Assembly (NCBI GenBank): GCA_027449005.1
Contig: DAIDML010000228.1
Coordinates: 1-6,364 of the forward strand
From: Erysipelotrichaceae bacterium
GTDB lineage: Bacteria; Bacillota_I; Bacilli_A; Erysipelotrichales; Erysipelotrichaceae
Length of the DNA: 6,364 nt
Direction of reading: 5' to 3'
Shown here: piece after piece, positions 1-5,450 of the stretch
Layout: each line of letters begins with the position of its first letter
How positions within the stretch are numbered: the first letter of the stretch is position 1
The notes under the pieces: model-generated
The model's database searches: none
The model's input: the letters and a program-made list of their open reading frames with translations, nothing else
What the model was told of the DNA's origin: nothing
Translations under genes and position numbers: made by a program

Positions 1-52
1 ATACTATCAATGAGATACCACTGATTAAACTAATTTTTTGCCATTTCTTCAT
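1..52 (-). CDS. N-terminal fragment of a membrane or secreted protein (partial, runs off left edge)
   Basis: A minus-strand ATG at 52-50 overlaps the TGA stop of the TetR gene (51-49) in an ATGA arrangement. It is preceded by a strong AAGGAG ribosome binding site seven bases upstream. The 17 visible codons read MKKWQKISLISGISLIV: a positively charged start followed by a hydrophobic stretch, as in a signal peptide or N-terminal membrane anchor. The stop-start overlap implies translational coupling to the TetR regulator and probably control by it. In low-GC Gram-positive bacteria this position is often filled by an efflux adaptor (HlyD/MacA type) or another envelope protein, but that is inference. 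Too little is visible to assign a family. Confidence 0.6.
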   Translation of the reverse strand, partial: MKKWQKISLISGISLIV

Positions 53-645
53 GATAAATCTCCTTGAATTGCATAGGTCATGTATGAGTGCAATTCAAAA
101 TACATTGAAATTGCTTGTTGAATGGTTTCGGTATCACAAAGCGAGGCTTGTTGAACAGCTTTTAAACATCCATGAAAAATACCTGTTGATAACATTTGAA
201 TGAGTAATTGATATTGCTGCAAGTTAAGGTCAATGGATTTATCCCATTGACTAGCAAGGCGAGTTAAGAAAACATGCAGTTGTTGTTGAATGAGTGCTGA
301 TGAAACAGGATCATTCAGTGCTATGCTTAGTGCTTGTGCATCTTGCTCAATTAACGACATCAACGTTGATGAAAATGTTTCAACCATGGCCTTGAAAGCC
401 AACTGTGGTTGATCATACTGAGTAGGATCGAGTGATAATAGGATTTCAAACTCACTTAATGTGGTACGAATCACTGCTTCATACAGCTCTTGTTTGCCAT
501 TGAAATAACGATATACATTACCTACACTGATGTTTGCTTCATGAGCAATATGGCGAAGAGAGGCTAATTGATAGCCTTTTTCCTTGAATTCTTTACTTGC
601 TGCTAATAGAATTTGATCTTTGATGGAATCTTTCAATGTTTGCAT
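49..645 (-). CDS. TetR/AcrR-family transcriptional regulator
   Basis: This is a one-component repressor of about 198 residues, a normal TetR length. The N-terminal DNA-binding domain spans roughly residues 5-55. Its helix-turn-helix is SLRHIAHEANISVGNVYRYF (about 29-48), followed by the family-typical NGKQELYEAVI. The rest is a helical ligand-binding and dimerisation domain with no recognisable ligand signature. I chose the ATG at 645-643 because a GAGG ribosome binding site lies five bases upstream. The frame is also open to a TTG at 693-691, but that start lacks a good binding site and would lie upstream of the promoter described at 661-689. The stop overlaps the ATG of the next gene, so the regulator probably controls that gene as well as itself. 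The ligand is unknown. Confidence 0.9.
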   Translation of the reverse strand: MQTLKDSIKDQILLAASKEFKEKGYQLASLRHIAHEANISVGNVYRYFNGKQELYEAVIRTTLSEFEILLSLDPTQYDQPQLAFKAMVETFSSTLMSLIEQDAQALSIALNDPVSSALIQQQLHVFLTRLASQWDKSIDLNLQQYQLLIQMLSTGIFHGCLKAVQQASLCDTETIQQAISMYFELHSYMTYAIQGDLS

Positions 646-660
646 AGTGACCTCATCAAA

Positions 661-689
661 AGTATACAACTGTTCATTATTGAATTCAA
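661..689 (-). promoter_or_regulatory. Promoter of the TetR operon
   Basis: On the minus strand, TTGAAT (689-684) and TATACT (666-661) are separated by exactly 17 bases, a good sigma-A arrangement. Transcription would start around 656-654, immediately before the GAGG at 654-651, giving a very short leader to the ATG at 645. The site lies downstream of the antiporter terminator, so the regulator and its partner gene probably form their own transcription unit. Confidence 0.6.
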
Positions 690-690
690 T
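679..690. promoter_or_regulatory. Candidate TetR operator (12-bp perfect palindrome)
   Basis: ATTGAATTCAAT is a perfect palindrome that covers the whole -35 hexamer of the TetR promoter. TetR-family dimers typically bind palindromes overlapping their own promoter, so autorepression is likely. No second copy is visible in this window to support it, and AT-rich DNA produces short palindromes by chance. Confidence 0.35.
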
Positions 691-694
691 CAAA

Positions 695-717
695 ATGAAA
701 AGAGCTTTCGCTCTTTA
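695..717 (-). terminator. Intrinsic terminator of the P-II/antiporter unit
   Basis: Minus-strand RNA would form a 7-bp stem (AAAGAGC with GCTCTTT, positions 716-710 and 705-699) closed by a stable GAAA tetraloop. A T-rich tail, TTTTCATTTT, follows. The stem begins inside the TAA stop codon of the antiporter. The stem is short and A-T rich at its base, so termination may be partial, leaving some read-through into the TetR gene. Confidence 0.6.
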
Positions 718-1893
718 ATATGTAATTTCATTGACTTGTTTAAGGGCATAACGAGCAAGCAGTGGACCAAATAGTTCTAAGACAAGAACAGTTGAAAGAA
801 TGAGTACTTGTATCGTATTAGCATACTCAGGTACTACACTTTGTGCTACATAGGTTAAACCAATAGCTACCCCACCTTGTGGTGATAGTGCAAACCCTAA
901 GTATTTACCATGATGAGGATTTTGCTTCATGGATTTAATGCCTAAGTATGACCCTAATGATTTACCTGTTTGACGCATGAGTATGTAGACAATTCCAAAC
1001 AATCCAATGGATGGAAGTATCCATAGGTTTAAATGGGTTCCTGTTAACACAAAAAACATGATAAAGATAGGTGGAGCACTTCGCTCAATGAGCTCAGCTA
1101 CAATATCATAATGCTCTGATAGGTTTGCAAACGTAGCCGATAATGCCATGATCAAAAGCAAACTGGATGCATGTAAAGTTGAAGCTAATGCTGCACCTAA
1201 AAGAAGTGAAGTGATGGCTAAGGTATATCGATTTGCTCTTGATTTGAAAAATCGCATGAGATATGAAAGCAATGTTCCTAGTAGTACCCCTACAAGAAGT
1301 GAAAGAATGATTTCAATGAAGGGTTCTAACACTAACATTAAACTTAAAGATGTTTTTTGAATAAGCATGTTTGCAATGGCTGCATTGACTCCAAAAAGCA
1401 TTAAGGCAACCGCATCATCAATGGCAACGACTGAAAGCAATAAATCAGTGAAAGGCCCTTTAGCCTTGTATTCTTTTATTACCATGACTGTTGCCGCAGG
1501 GGCTGTCGCACTGGAAATAGCTCCTATCACTAATGCAAATGGAAGTGAAGCACCTAAGAGTAAGAATCCTACTGTAACGAAGACATAAGCAACAAAGGCT
1601 TCAAGAAATGCAACCACAATTGGTGTTAATCCTACTTGTTTAAAATAGGAAAGTTTGAATTGAGAGCCGATGGAAAAAGCAATCACAAGTAAAGCAAGTG
1701 ATGAAACAAAGGATAAAGATTCGACAATATCATCATTGAGAATATTGCTCATGCTTGAACCAAGTAGCAATCCAGCAATCAGGTATCCTATGAAGGATGG
1801 GATTTTAATTTTCTTAGCCACACGACCAAAAAACATCCCACTCATGAGCAATACACTGAGTGGGGCAAAGATTGAATCAGTTAGAAAGGTCAT
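715..1893 (-). CDS. CPA2-family cation:proton antiporter (Kef/NapA type)
   Basis: This is a 392-residue polytopic inner-membrane protein with about a dozen hydrophobic segments, expected to exchange Na+ or K+ for protons. Family marks visible are the TM4-like SSATAPAATVMVIKEYKAKG (127-146), an adjacent Asp pair in AIDDAVALMLF (D159-D160), FVLTGTHL (281-288) and LSPQGGVAIGL (336-346). The Asp pair matches the ion-binding DD motif of electrogenic members such as NapA, and a basic residue (K311 in RQTGK) lies where CPA2 proteins carry their conserved Lys/Arg. The protein ends soon after the membrane domain, with no C-terminal TrkA-N/RCK regulatory domain like that of KefC. The ATG at 1893 follows the stop of the P-II-like gene by one base, with GAGG inside that gene's last codons, so the two are translationally coupled. 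The transported ion cannot be decided from sequence. Confidence 0.9.
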   Translation of the reverse strand: MTFLTDSIFAPLSVLLMSGMFFGRVAKKIKIPSFIGYLIAGLLLGSSMSNILNDDIVESLSFVSSLALLVIAFSIGSQFKLSYFKQVGLTPIVVAFLEAFVAYVFVTVGFLLLGASLPFALVIGAISSATAPAATVMVIKEYKAKGPFTDLLLSVVAIDDAVALMLFGVNAAIANMLIQKTSLSLMLVLEPFIEIILSLLVGVLLGTLLSYLMRFFKSRANRYTLAITSLLLGAALASTLHASSLLLIMALSATFANLSEHYDIVAELIERSAPPIFIMFFVLTGTHLNLWILPSIGLFGIVYILMRQTGKSLGSYLGIKSMKQNPHHGKYLGFALSPQGGVAIGLTYVAQSVVPEYANTIQVLILSTVLVLELFGPLLARYALKQVNEITY

Positions 1894-1894
1894 G

Positions 1895-2227
1895 TTACTG
1901 AATTCCTCTGACTTGATCGAGTGAGAAACTGAATGCTATTCCAGTATTAGGTTGATCAAGTGATCCAATCACAGATTCAATGGAAGTCATGGTTAATTCG
2001 ACTTGTTCCTCTCTGACTATCACAAACAAGGTTGCACTTTCCTTTGACGTCATTTCAAAGAGTTGGCGAAACGATCCAACAAACCACTCATCACTGTCTT
2101 CACTCAGGGTAGAGATCATACCTTTTGATGACAACAATGTAGCTCCTTTAATTCCTACTTCATTCAATGTGCTTAGCACTTTCTTCGTTTTTGAGATGTC
2201 TTGAATGACACATACGACACATTTCAT
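1895..2227 (-). CDS. P-II-like small regulatory protein
   Basis: This is a 110-residue protein, close to the usual P-II length of about 112. It begins with a beta strand MKCVVCVIQD, followed by a helix and GIKGATLLSSKG (25-36), which resembles the end of beta-2 in P-II proteins. A variable T-loop-like region follows (about 36-58), then strand ATLFVIVREEQ (65-75), and a C-terminal NTGIAFSFSLDQVRGI (94-109) like the last strands of P-II relatives. It lacks the canonical GDGK of the B-loop, and the T-loop region has no Tyr for uridylylation, so it is not a standard GlnB/GlnK. The start is the ATG at 2227, seven bases after AAGGAG; an upstream TTG at 2281 lies inside the promoter. P-II proteins commonly bind a transporter encoded beside them (GlnK-AmtB, SbtB-SbtA). 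By analogy this one may gate the downstream antiporter, which is inference. Confidence 0.75.
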   Translation of the reverse strand: MKCVVCVIQDISKTKKVLSTLNEVGIKGATLLSSKGMISTLSEDSDEWFVGSFRQLFEMTSKESATLFVIVREEQVELTMTSIESVIGSLDQPNTGIAFSFSLDQVRGIQ

Positions 2228-2252
2228 AAAAATTCTCCTTAACACGTGAGTT

Positions 2253-2281
2253 ATTATACTCCTAACATTCATGATTCTCAA
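2253..2281 (-). promoter_or_regulatory. Promoter of the P-II-like/antiporter unit
   Basis: On the minus strand, TTGAGA (2281-2276) and a consensus TATAAT (2258-2253) are separated by exactly 17 bases. Transcription would start near 2247, about 20 bases before the ATG at 2227, leaving room for the AAGGAG site. It is back to back with the rlmA promoter. Confidence 0.7.
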
Positions 2282-2287
2282 GTTAAT

Positions 2288-2316
2288 GTGAAAACGTATG
2301 GCACAGATGATAAAAT
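2288..2316 (+). promoter_or_regulatory. Probable promoter of the rlmA-like gene
   Basis: A -10-like TAAAAT (2311-2316) lies 17 bases after a weak -35-like GTGAAA (2288-2293). The -10 ends only six bases before the ATG at 2323, so transcription would start at or next to the start codon. The -35 match is poor, which makes this call moderate. Confidence 0.45.
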
Positions 2317-2322
2317 AAGACT

Positions 2323-3099
2323 ATGTCAAAGCCCCTTCTTCAATGCCCTGTATGTCAACAACCCCTGTATCTTACTCAACATTACAGTTGTGGAAAACAT
2401 CATTTTGATCGTGCCAAAGAAGGTTATGTGAACTTGTGTATTCCTCCAATTAGAGGAGATGATGCCTTGCTTGTGAATGCACGTGCCAACTTCTTTCAAA
2501 CTAATCCTTATAAACCTTTAATGGTTAAACTTCAATCCATGGTTGCTTCTTTTTCAACGGTTTTGGATGTCGGATGTGGAACAGGTGCGTATCTTGAATT
2601 CATGAAAAGAAACGATTCAACACTCACCACGATCGGATGTGATGGATCAAAATTAGCCATCAAAAAAGCAGCTAAGCTTGACACTCAAACATTGTATATG
2701 GTGGCAAATATGAATGCTTTACCACTCCTTAATGAAAGTGTAGATGTCATACTGAGTGTGTTTGCCCCTTACAATAGTGAAGAGATTCAAAGAGTATTAA
2801 AGCCTAACGGGCAATTGATTGTTGTTCAACCTGCTCCTAATCATTTGTTTGAATTGAAACAAGTGCTATATGACATTGTAAAACTTAACCCAGATACCAC
2901 TTTAACCATCCCTGGATTAACGGGTAATCTTAATGAACAATTGGAATTTGAGATGATCCTTAATCAAGATGAACTACAAGCATTATTTGCAATGACACCT
3001 TATGTTTATACCAGTTCTCAGCAAGCAAGCATGAAACTAAAAGCCCTTGTTTCACTCAACATAAAGGCATCATTTAAGATCTCTGTATTCACAAAATAA
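2323..3099 (+). CDS. rlmA: RlmA-type 23S rRNA (guanine-N1) methyltransferase
   Basis: This is a 258-residue cytosolic enzyme expected to use S-adenosylmethionine to methylate a guanine in helix 35 of 23S rRNA (G745 in E. coli RlmA, G748 in Gram-positive TlrB-type enzymes). The N-terminal zinc-binding module has C8, C11, C23 and H27 in the RlmA spacing, followed by FDRAKEGYVNL (28-38), a strong family signature. GDDALLVNARANFF (45-58) matches the next conserved block. SAM motif I is VLDVGCGTG (80-88), and VFAPYNSEEIQRVLKPNGQL (146-165) matches the later methyltransferase region. An in-frame TAA at 2311-2313 makes the ATG at 2323 the first possible start. No Shine-Dalgarno sequence precedes it, unlike every neighbouring gene. 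Sequence cannot show which guanine it modifies or whether it affects macrolide sensitivity. Confidence 0.9.
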   Translation: MSKPLLQCPVCQQPLYLTQHYSCGKHHFDRAKEGYVNLCIPPIRGDDALLVNARANFFQTNPYKPLMVKLQSMVASFSTVLDVGCGTGAYLEFMKRNDSTLTTIGCDGSKLAIKKAAKLDTQTLYMVANMNALPLLNESVDVILSVFAPYNSEEIQRVLKPNGQLIVVQPAPNHLFELKQVLYDIVKLNPDTTLTIPGLTGNLNEQLEFEMILNQDELQALFAMTPYVYTSSQQASMKLKALVSLNIKASFKISVFTK

Positions 3100-3120
3100 A
3101 AGGATGATGGCTCATCCTAT
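3098..3120. terminator. Bidirectional terminator between rlmA and ndk
   Basis: A 7-bp stem, AGGATGA (3101-3107) with TCATCCT (3112-3118), encloses a 4-base loop between two convergent genes. On the minus strand it is followed by TTTATTTTGTG, a good tail for ending ndk transcripts. On the plus strand the tail ATTTAAACC is weaker. The stem overlaps the TAG stop of ndk. Confidence 0.7.
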
Positions 3121-3560
3121 TTAAACCATAAAGCTAATTCTGATTGAGCACTTTCATCACTGTCCGAAGCATGGACTAAATTTTGAACTAAACGTCCCTC
3201 CTTGATAGCCACATTCATGTCATCTTCACCAAATTTTCCTCGTATGGATGAAGGATCGGCTTCTTTAGGATTGGTTTTTCCAATGAATGTTCTTACACTG
3301 TTTACCACATCATCATCTTTAGTGATTTCTGCAATCACCACATCTTGATTCACAAACGTTTCAAGAATTCGTTCTCTAAAATGTGGTAATTGAACTCGAG
3401 AGATGACTTCATCATAATGGGCTAAAATGGTGGATTCATCCACCGTTTTAAGTTGTTTTCGAACAATGGTGTACCCTGCTTGTTTAAACTCTAAAAGAAT
3501 AAGATCGACCAGGTTTCTTTGTAAAGCATCGGGTTTCAACATGACAAACGTTGATTTCAT
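3117..3560 (-). CDS. ndk: Nucleoside diphosphate kinase
   Basis: This 147-residue cytosolic enzyme transfers the gamma phosphate between nucleoside triphosphates and diphosphates through a phosphohistidine, balancing NTP and dNTP pools. Active-site residues are present: K9 in MLKPDA, Y49, R90 and T96 in VRTFIGKTNP, R107 in SIRGKFG, N127, and the catalytic H130 in NLVHASDS. Between the RG at 107-108 and the NxxHxSDS motif it has roughly ten more residues than the E. coli type (region 109-126), which accounts for most of its slightly greater length. The ATG at 3560 lies five bases after AAAGGAG, and a promoter sits just upstream, so it appears to be transcribed alone. It converges on rlmA and shares the intergenic hairpin. 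Confidence 0.93.
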   Translation of the reverse strand: MKSTFVMLKPDALQRNLVDLILLEFKQAGYTIVRKQLKTVDESTILAHYDEVISRVQLPHFRERILETFVNQDVVIAEITKDDDVVNSVRTFIGKTNPKEADPSSIRGKFGEDDMNVAIKEGRLVQNLVHASDSDESAQSELALWFK

Positions 3561-3589
3561 ACTTTCTCCTTTAAATGATTGTTGATACT

Positions 3590-3616
3590 ATTATACACTA
3601 AATCATTTTCATTCAA
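3590..3616 (-). promoter_or_regulatory. Promoter of ndk
   Basis: On the minus strand a consensus TATAAT (3595-3590) lies downstream of TTGAAT (3616-3611). The spacing is only 15 bases, shorter than ideal, so the -10 carries most of the confidence. The expected start, near 3583, is about 25 bases before the ATG. Confidence 0.5.
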
Positions 3617-3677
3617 CTAATTCAAGTTATTTGGTTAGAATGAGTGACAGATTTAAACTTCGTTTCTTGATTCAAGG

Positions 3678-3706
3678 TTGTCATTGCGATACAAATACCC
3701 TATAAT
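3678..3706 (+). promoter_or_regulatory. Promoter of the diguanylate cyclase operon
   Basis: TTGTCA (3678-3683) and TATAAT (3701-3706) are separated by exactly 17 bases, close to the sigma-A consensus. Transcription should begin near 3713. This rules out the in-frame TTG at 3707 as a start and supports the ATG at 3737. The divergent ndk promoter lies about 60 bases to the left. I see no riboswitch-like structure in the short leader. Confidence 0.7.
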
Positions 3707-3736
3707 TTGTGTGAAATCATAAGAAGGGAACGCATC

Positions 3737-5095
3737 ATGGATTTTCATCATATTGACCTGTTGAACCATACGATATTGGAGCAACTTGAACGTTTTACTC
3801 TTATGCCCATGGTTGTATTTAATGAGCATCGTTTACTGTATGCCAATATTTACTTTCAAGATGCCATCAAAGAGGAATCGATTGATCCAATTTTCAATAA
3901 TATCTATCATGATATCAATCATTTGAATCGCGAACCAAGACAAGAGATACGGGTGAAAAACTCCTATGGAGAAACGTATTATTTTGATGTTATGTTAAAG
4001 ACGGTGGTTTACGATAAGAAGCCAGCTACTTTCGCTTTGTTGGTAGACATTAGTGATCGTAAGAAATATGAACAAAACGTAGCACAAATTGCCAAGTTAA
4101 GAGCACTAATCATAGAAATCTCCAATTCAATTCTAGATAGCACTGATTTAGAATCCTTTTATAATTTTGTTTTAAATACAACACTAAAAGCTTTGGATAA
4201 GTCCACCTTAGGAACCATCCTTATATTAGATGAAGATTATTTTCATATAGCGGCAAGTGTAGGATACAGTAAGGAAGTGTTTACGTTTAAACTTCCTTAT
4301 AAAGAATCCTTTATCTATAAAGAAACCCATGGTCGAGTGGATCGCATTGTGAACATCGATGATGCAACCCAACTCTCTTACTATATCCCTGTCACCACCG
4401 AATATGGTGAACAAGTTTACATCCATTCAGCTTTAAGTGCACCGATTTACTTCCAAGGAAAACTGTATGGGTTGATCAATGTTGATTCACTTGAATCTTT
4501 TGCATTCAGTGAAGATGACATTAAATCCATTGAATTTATTTCTAAGTCCATCGAAATCGCAATCACCAATCGTTTGCTTTATGAAGAGAAAGCTTACCTT
4601 TCTCGCTTTGATCGTGTGACCGGTCTATATAATCGTCACTTCTTTGATGAACACAGTGATATTATCATTAAACGAGCCACACGCTATGATGAACATTTTC
4701 ATCTCGTCATGATTGATGTGGATAATCTTAAACATGTGAATGATGAATACTCTCATCTTGTAGGAGATGAAATCATCGCCTTAGTGGCTCAACTCATCAA
4801 AAACAGCATGCGTGAAAGCGATGTTTTTGCGCGTTATGGTGGAGATGAGTTTGTTGGACTATTGTTTAATGCTTCTGTTGATGATTTGATTGTTAAGTTT
4901 GAAGAACTCAACAACGTTTTAAAACAAACTCCAATCCCATTTCAAGGCAAATCAATCTATTCTTCCATTAGTTATGGTATCGCAACCTTCAATGATGACG
5001 GTAACACCATTTATGACTTGATTCGTGTGGCGGATGATCGAATGTACGCTTATAAGAATGCTCAAAAAGATTCAGGTGAACCGCATGAAGATTAA
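3737..5095 (+). CDS. Diguanylate cyclase with PAS, GAF and GGDEF domains
   Basis: This is a 452-residue soluble enzyme predicted to make cyclic di-GMP from two GTP. Domains in order are an N-terminal PAS-like sensor (about 8-112, ending with the typical DISDRKKYEQ linker), a GAF domain (about 130-282, with ALSAPIYFQGKLYGLINVDS in its second half), and a C-terminal GGDEF domain (about 292-442). The catalytic motif RYGGDEF (366-372) is intact. Asp327 in IDVDN is positioned to bind metal, and SYGIA (412-416) and ADDRMYAYK (432-440) are conserved. An RESD at 359-362, five residues before GGDEF, fits the RxxD inhibitory site, so product feedback is likely. There is no membrane segment or EAL domain. 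The ATG at 3737 follows AAGGG by eight bases. The next cyclase gene starts inside its last four codons. The PAS and GAF ligands are unknown. Confidence 0.92.
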   Translation: MDFHHIDLLNHTILEQLERFTLMPMVVFNEHRLLYANIYFQDAIKEESIDPIFNNIYHDINHLNREPRQEIRVKNSYGETYYFDVMLKTVVYDKKPATFALLVDISDRKKYEQNVAQIAKLRALIIEISNSILDSTDLESFYNFVLNTTLKALDKSTLGTILILDEDYFHIAASVGYSKEVFTFKLPYKESFIYKETHGRVDRIVNIDDATQLSYYIPVTTEYGEQVYIHSALSAPIYFQGKLYGLINVDSLESFAFSEDDIKSIEFISKSIEIAITNRLLYEEKAYLSRFDRVTGLYNRHFFDEHSDIIIKRATRYDEHFHLVMIDVDNLKHVNDEYSHLVGDEIIALVAQLIKNSMRESDVFARYGGDEFVGLLFNASVDDLIVKFEELNNVLKQTPIPFQGKSIYSSISYGIATFNDDGNTIYDLIRVADDRMYAYKNAQKDSGEPHED

Positions 5096-5450
5096 GTTGC
5101 GTTCTATCAAGACCCAAATCACAGTCACCCTTCTTTTAGTGATGTCGGCTGTGTTTTTAATGTTAGGGTTTCTTTCATCGCAACGACTTAATGAACTCCC
5201 CAACATCATACTTGAACAATACCAGGAAATTGCTTTCGCAAGAGCACGTGAATTAGGTAATGAAATTCAAGGACTGCGCAATCAAGTGGAAATGATTGCT
5301 TTATCAAATGTGGCAAAGTCCATGGATTTAGAATCCATTCAAACCTTACTTTTAACCATGTCTACACAAGGTCGTTTTAGGAATTTTACATTTTCAAATG
5401 CACAGGGTGAAGCTTGGGCTACGTACAATCATAACCATACAGACTGTTGA
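5085..5450 (+). CDS. N-terminal part of a membrane dCache-HAMP-GGDEF cyclase, broken at about 5426
   Basis: The ATG at 5085 overlaps the end of the preceding cyclase gene by 11 bases and follows AGGTGA by about five bases, so the two genes form an operon. The product begins with a basic stretch and one transmembrane segment (about residues 12-30). An extracytoplasmic helical region follows (LEQYQEIAFARARELGNEI, about 42-60), typical of the start of a dCache sensor. Genuine sequence runs to about residue 114 (base 5425). The last few codons (HNHTDC and the TGA at 5448-5450) are antisense to the GGDEF region of the same gene and are a junction product. The gene's true continuation is found in reverse at 6295-5427. 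As it stands this open frame encodes only a membrane anchor and part of a sensor, with no catalytic domain. Confidence 0.75.
   Translation: MKIKLRSIKTQITVTLLLVMSAVFLMLGFLSSQRLNELPNIILEQYQEIAFARARELGNEIQGLRNQVEMIALSNVAKSMDLESIQTLLLTMSTQGRFRNFTFSNAQGEAWATYNHNHTDC
5357..5425 (+). repeat. Left arm of a 69-bp exact inverted repeat
   Basis: These 69 bases are the exact reverse complement of 6296-6364. Pairing breaks at 5426 (C here, T expected), matches again for five bases (AATCA, 5427-5431), then diverges. The arm lies inside the coding sequence of the second cyclase. Because the window stops at the end of the other arm, the true arm length may be greater. Confidence 0.95.

Noticed and set aside
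1148..1924. Three plus-strand open frames opposite the antiporter
   Set aside because: They are antisense to a well-supported membrane protein, have no ribosome binding site or family resemblance, and fit chance open frames opposite hydrophobic coding sequence.
1980..2204. Plus-strand open frame opposite the P-II-like gene
   Set aside because: It lies wholly within the antisense of a coupled, well-started gene and shows no domain signature.
2241..2252. AACACGTGAGTT, a near-palindrome centred on CACGTG downstream of the P-II promoter
   Set aside because: It is imperfect and short; it could be an operator but nothing else supports it.
2246..2431. Plus-strand open frame overlapping the start of rlmA
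   Set aside because: It is a different frame of the zinc-module coding region. The rlmA frame has clear conserved motifs and this one has none.
3666..3676. Short interrupted palindrome CTTGA-T-TCAAG just upstream of the cyclase promoter
   Set aside because: Five-base arms in AT-rich DNA are expected by chance, and no regulator is linked to it.
3707..3736. Cyclic-di-GMP riboswitch in the cyclase leader
   Set aside because: The leader between the predicted transcription start and the ATG is only about 25 bases, too short for the aptamer.
4226..4426. Minus-strand open frame inside the first cyclase
   Set aside because: It is antisense to the GAF domain, with no upstream signals.
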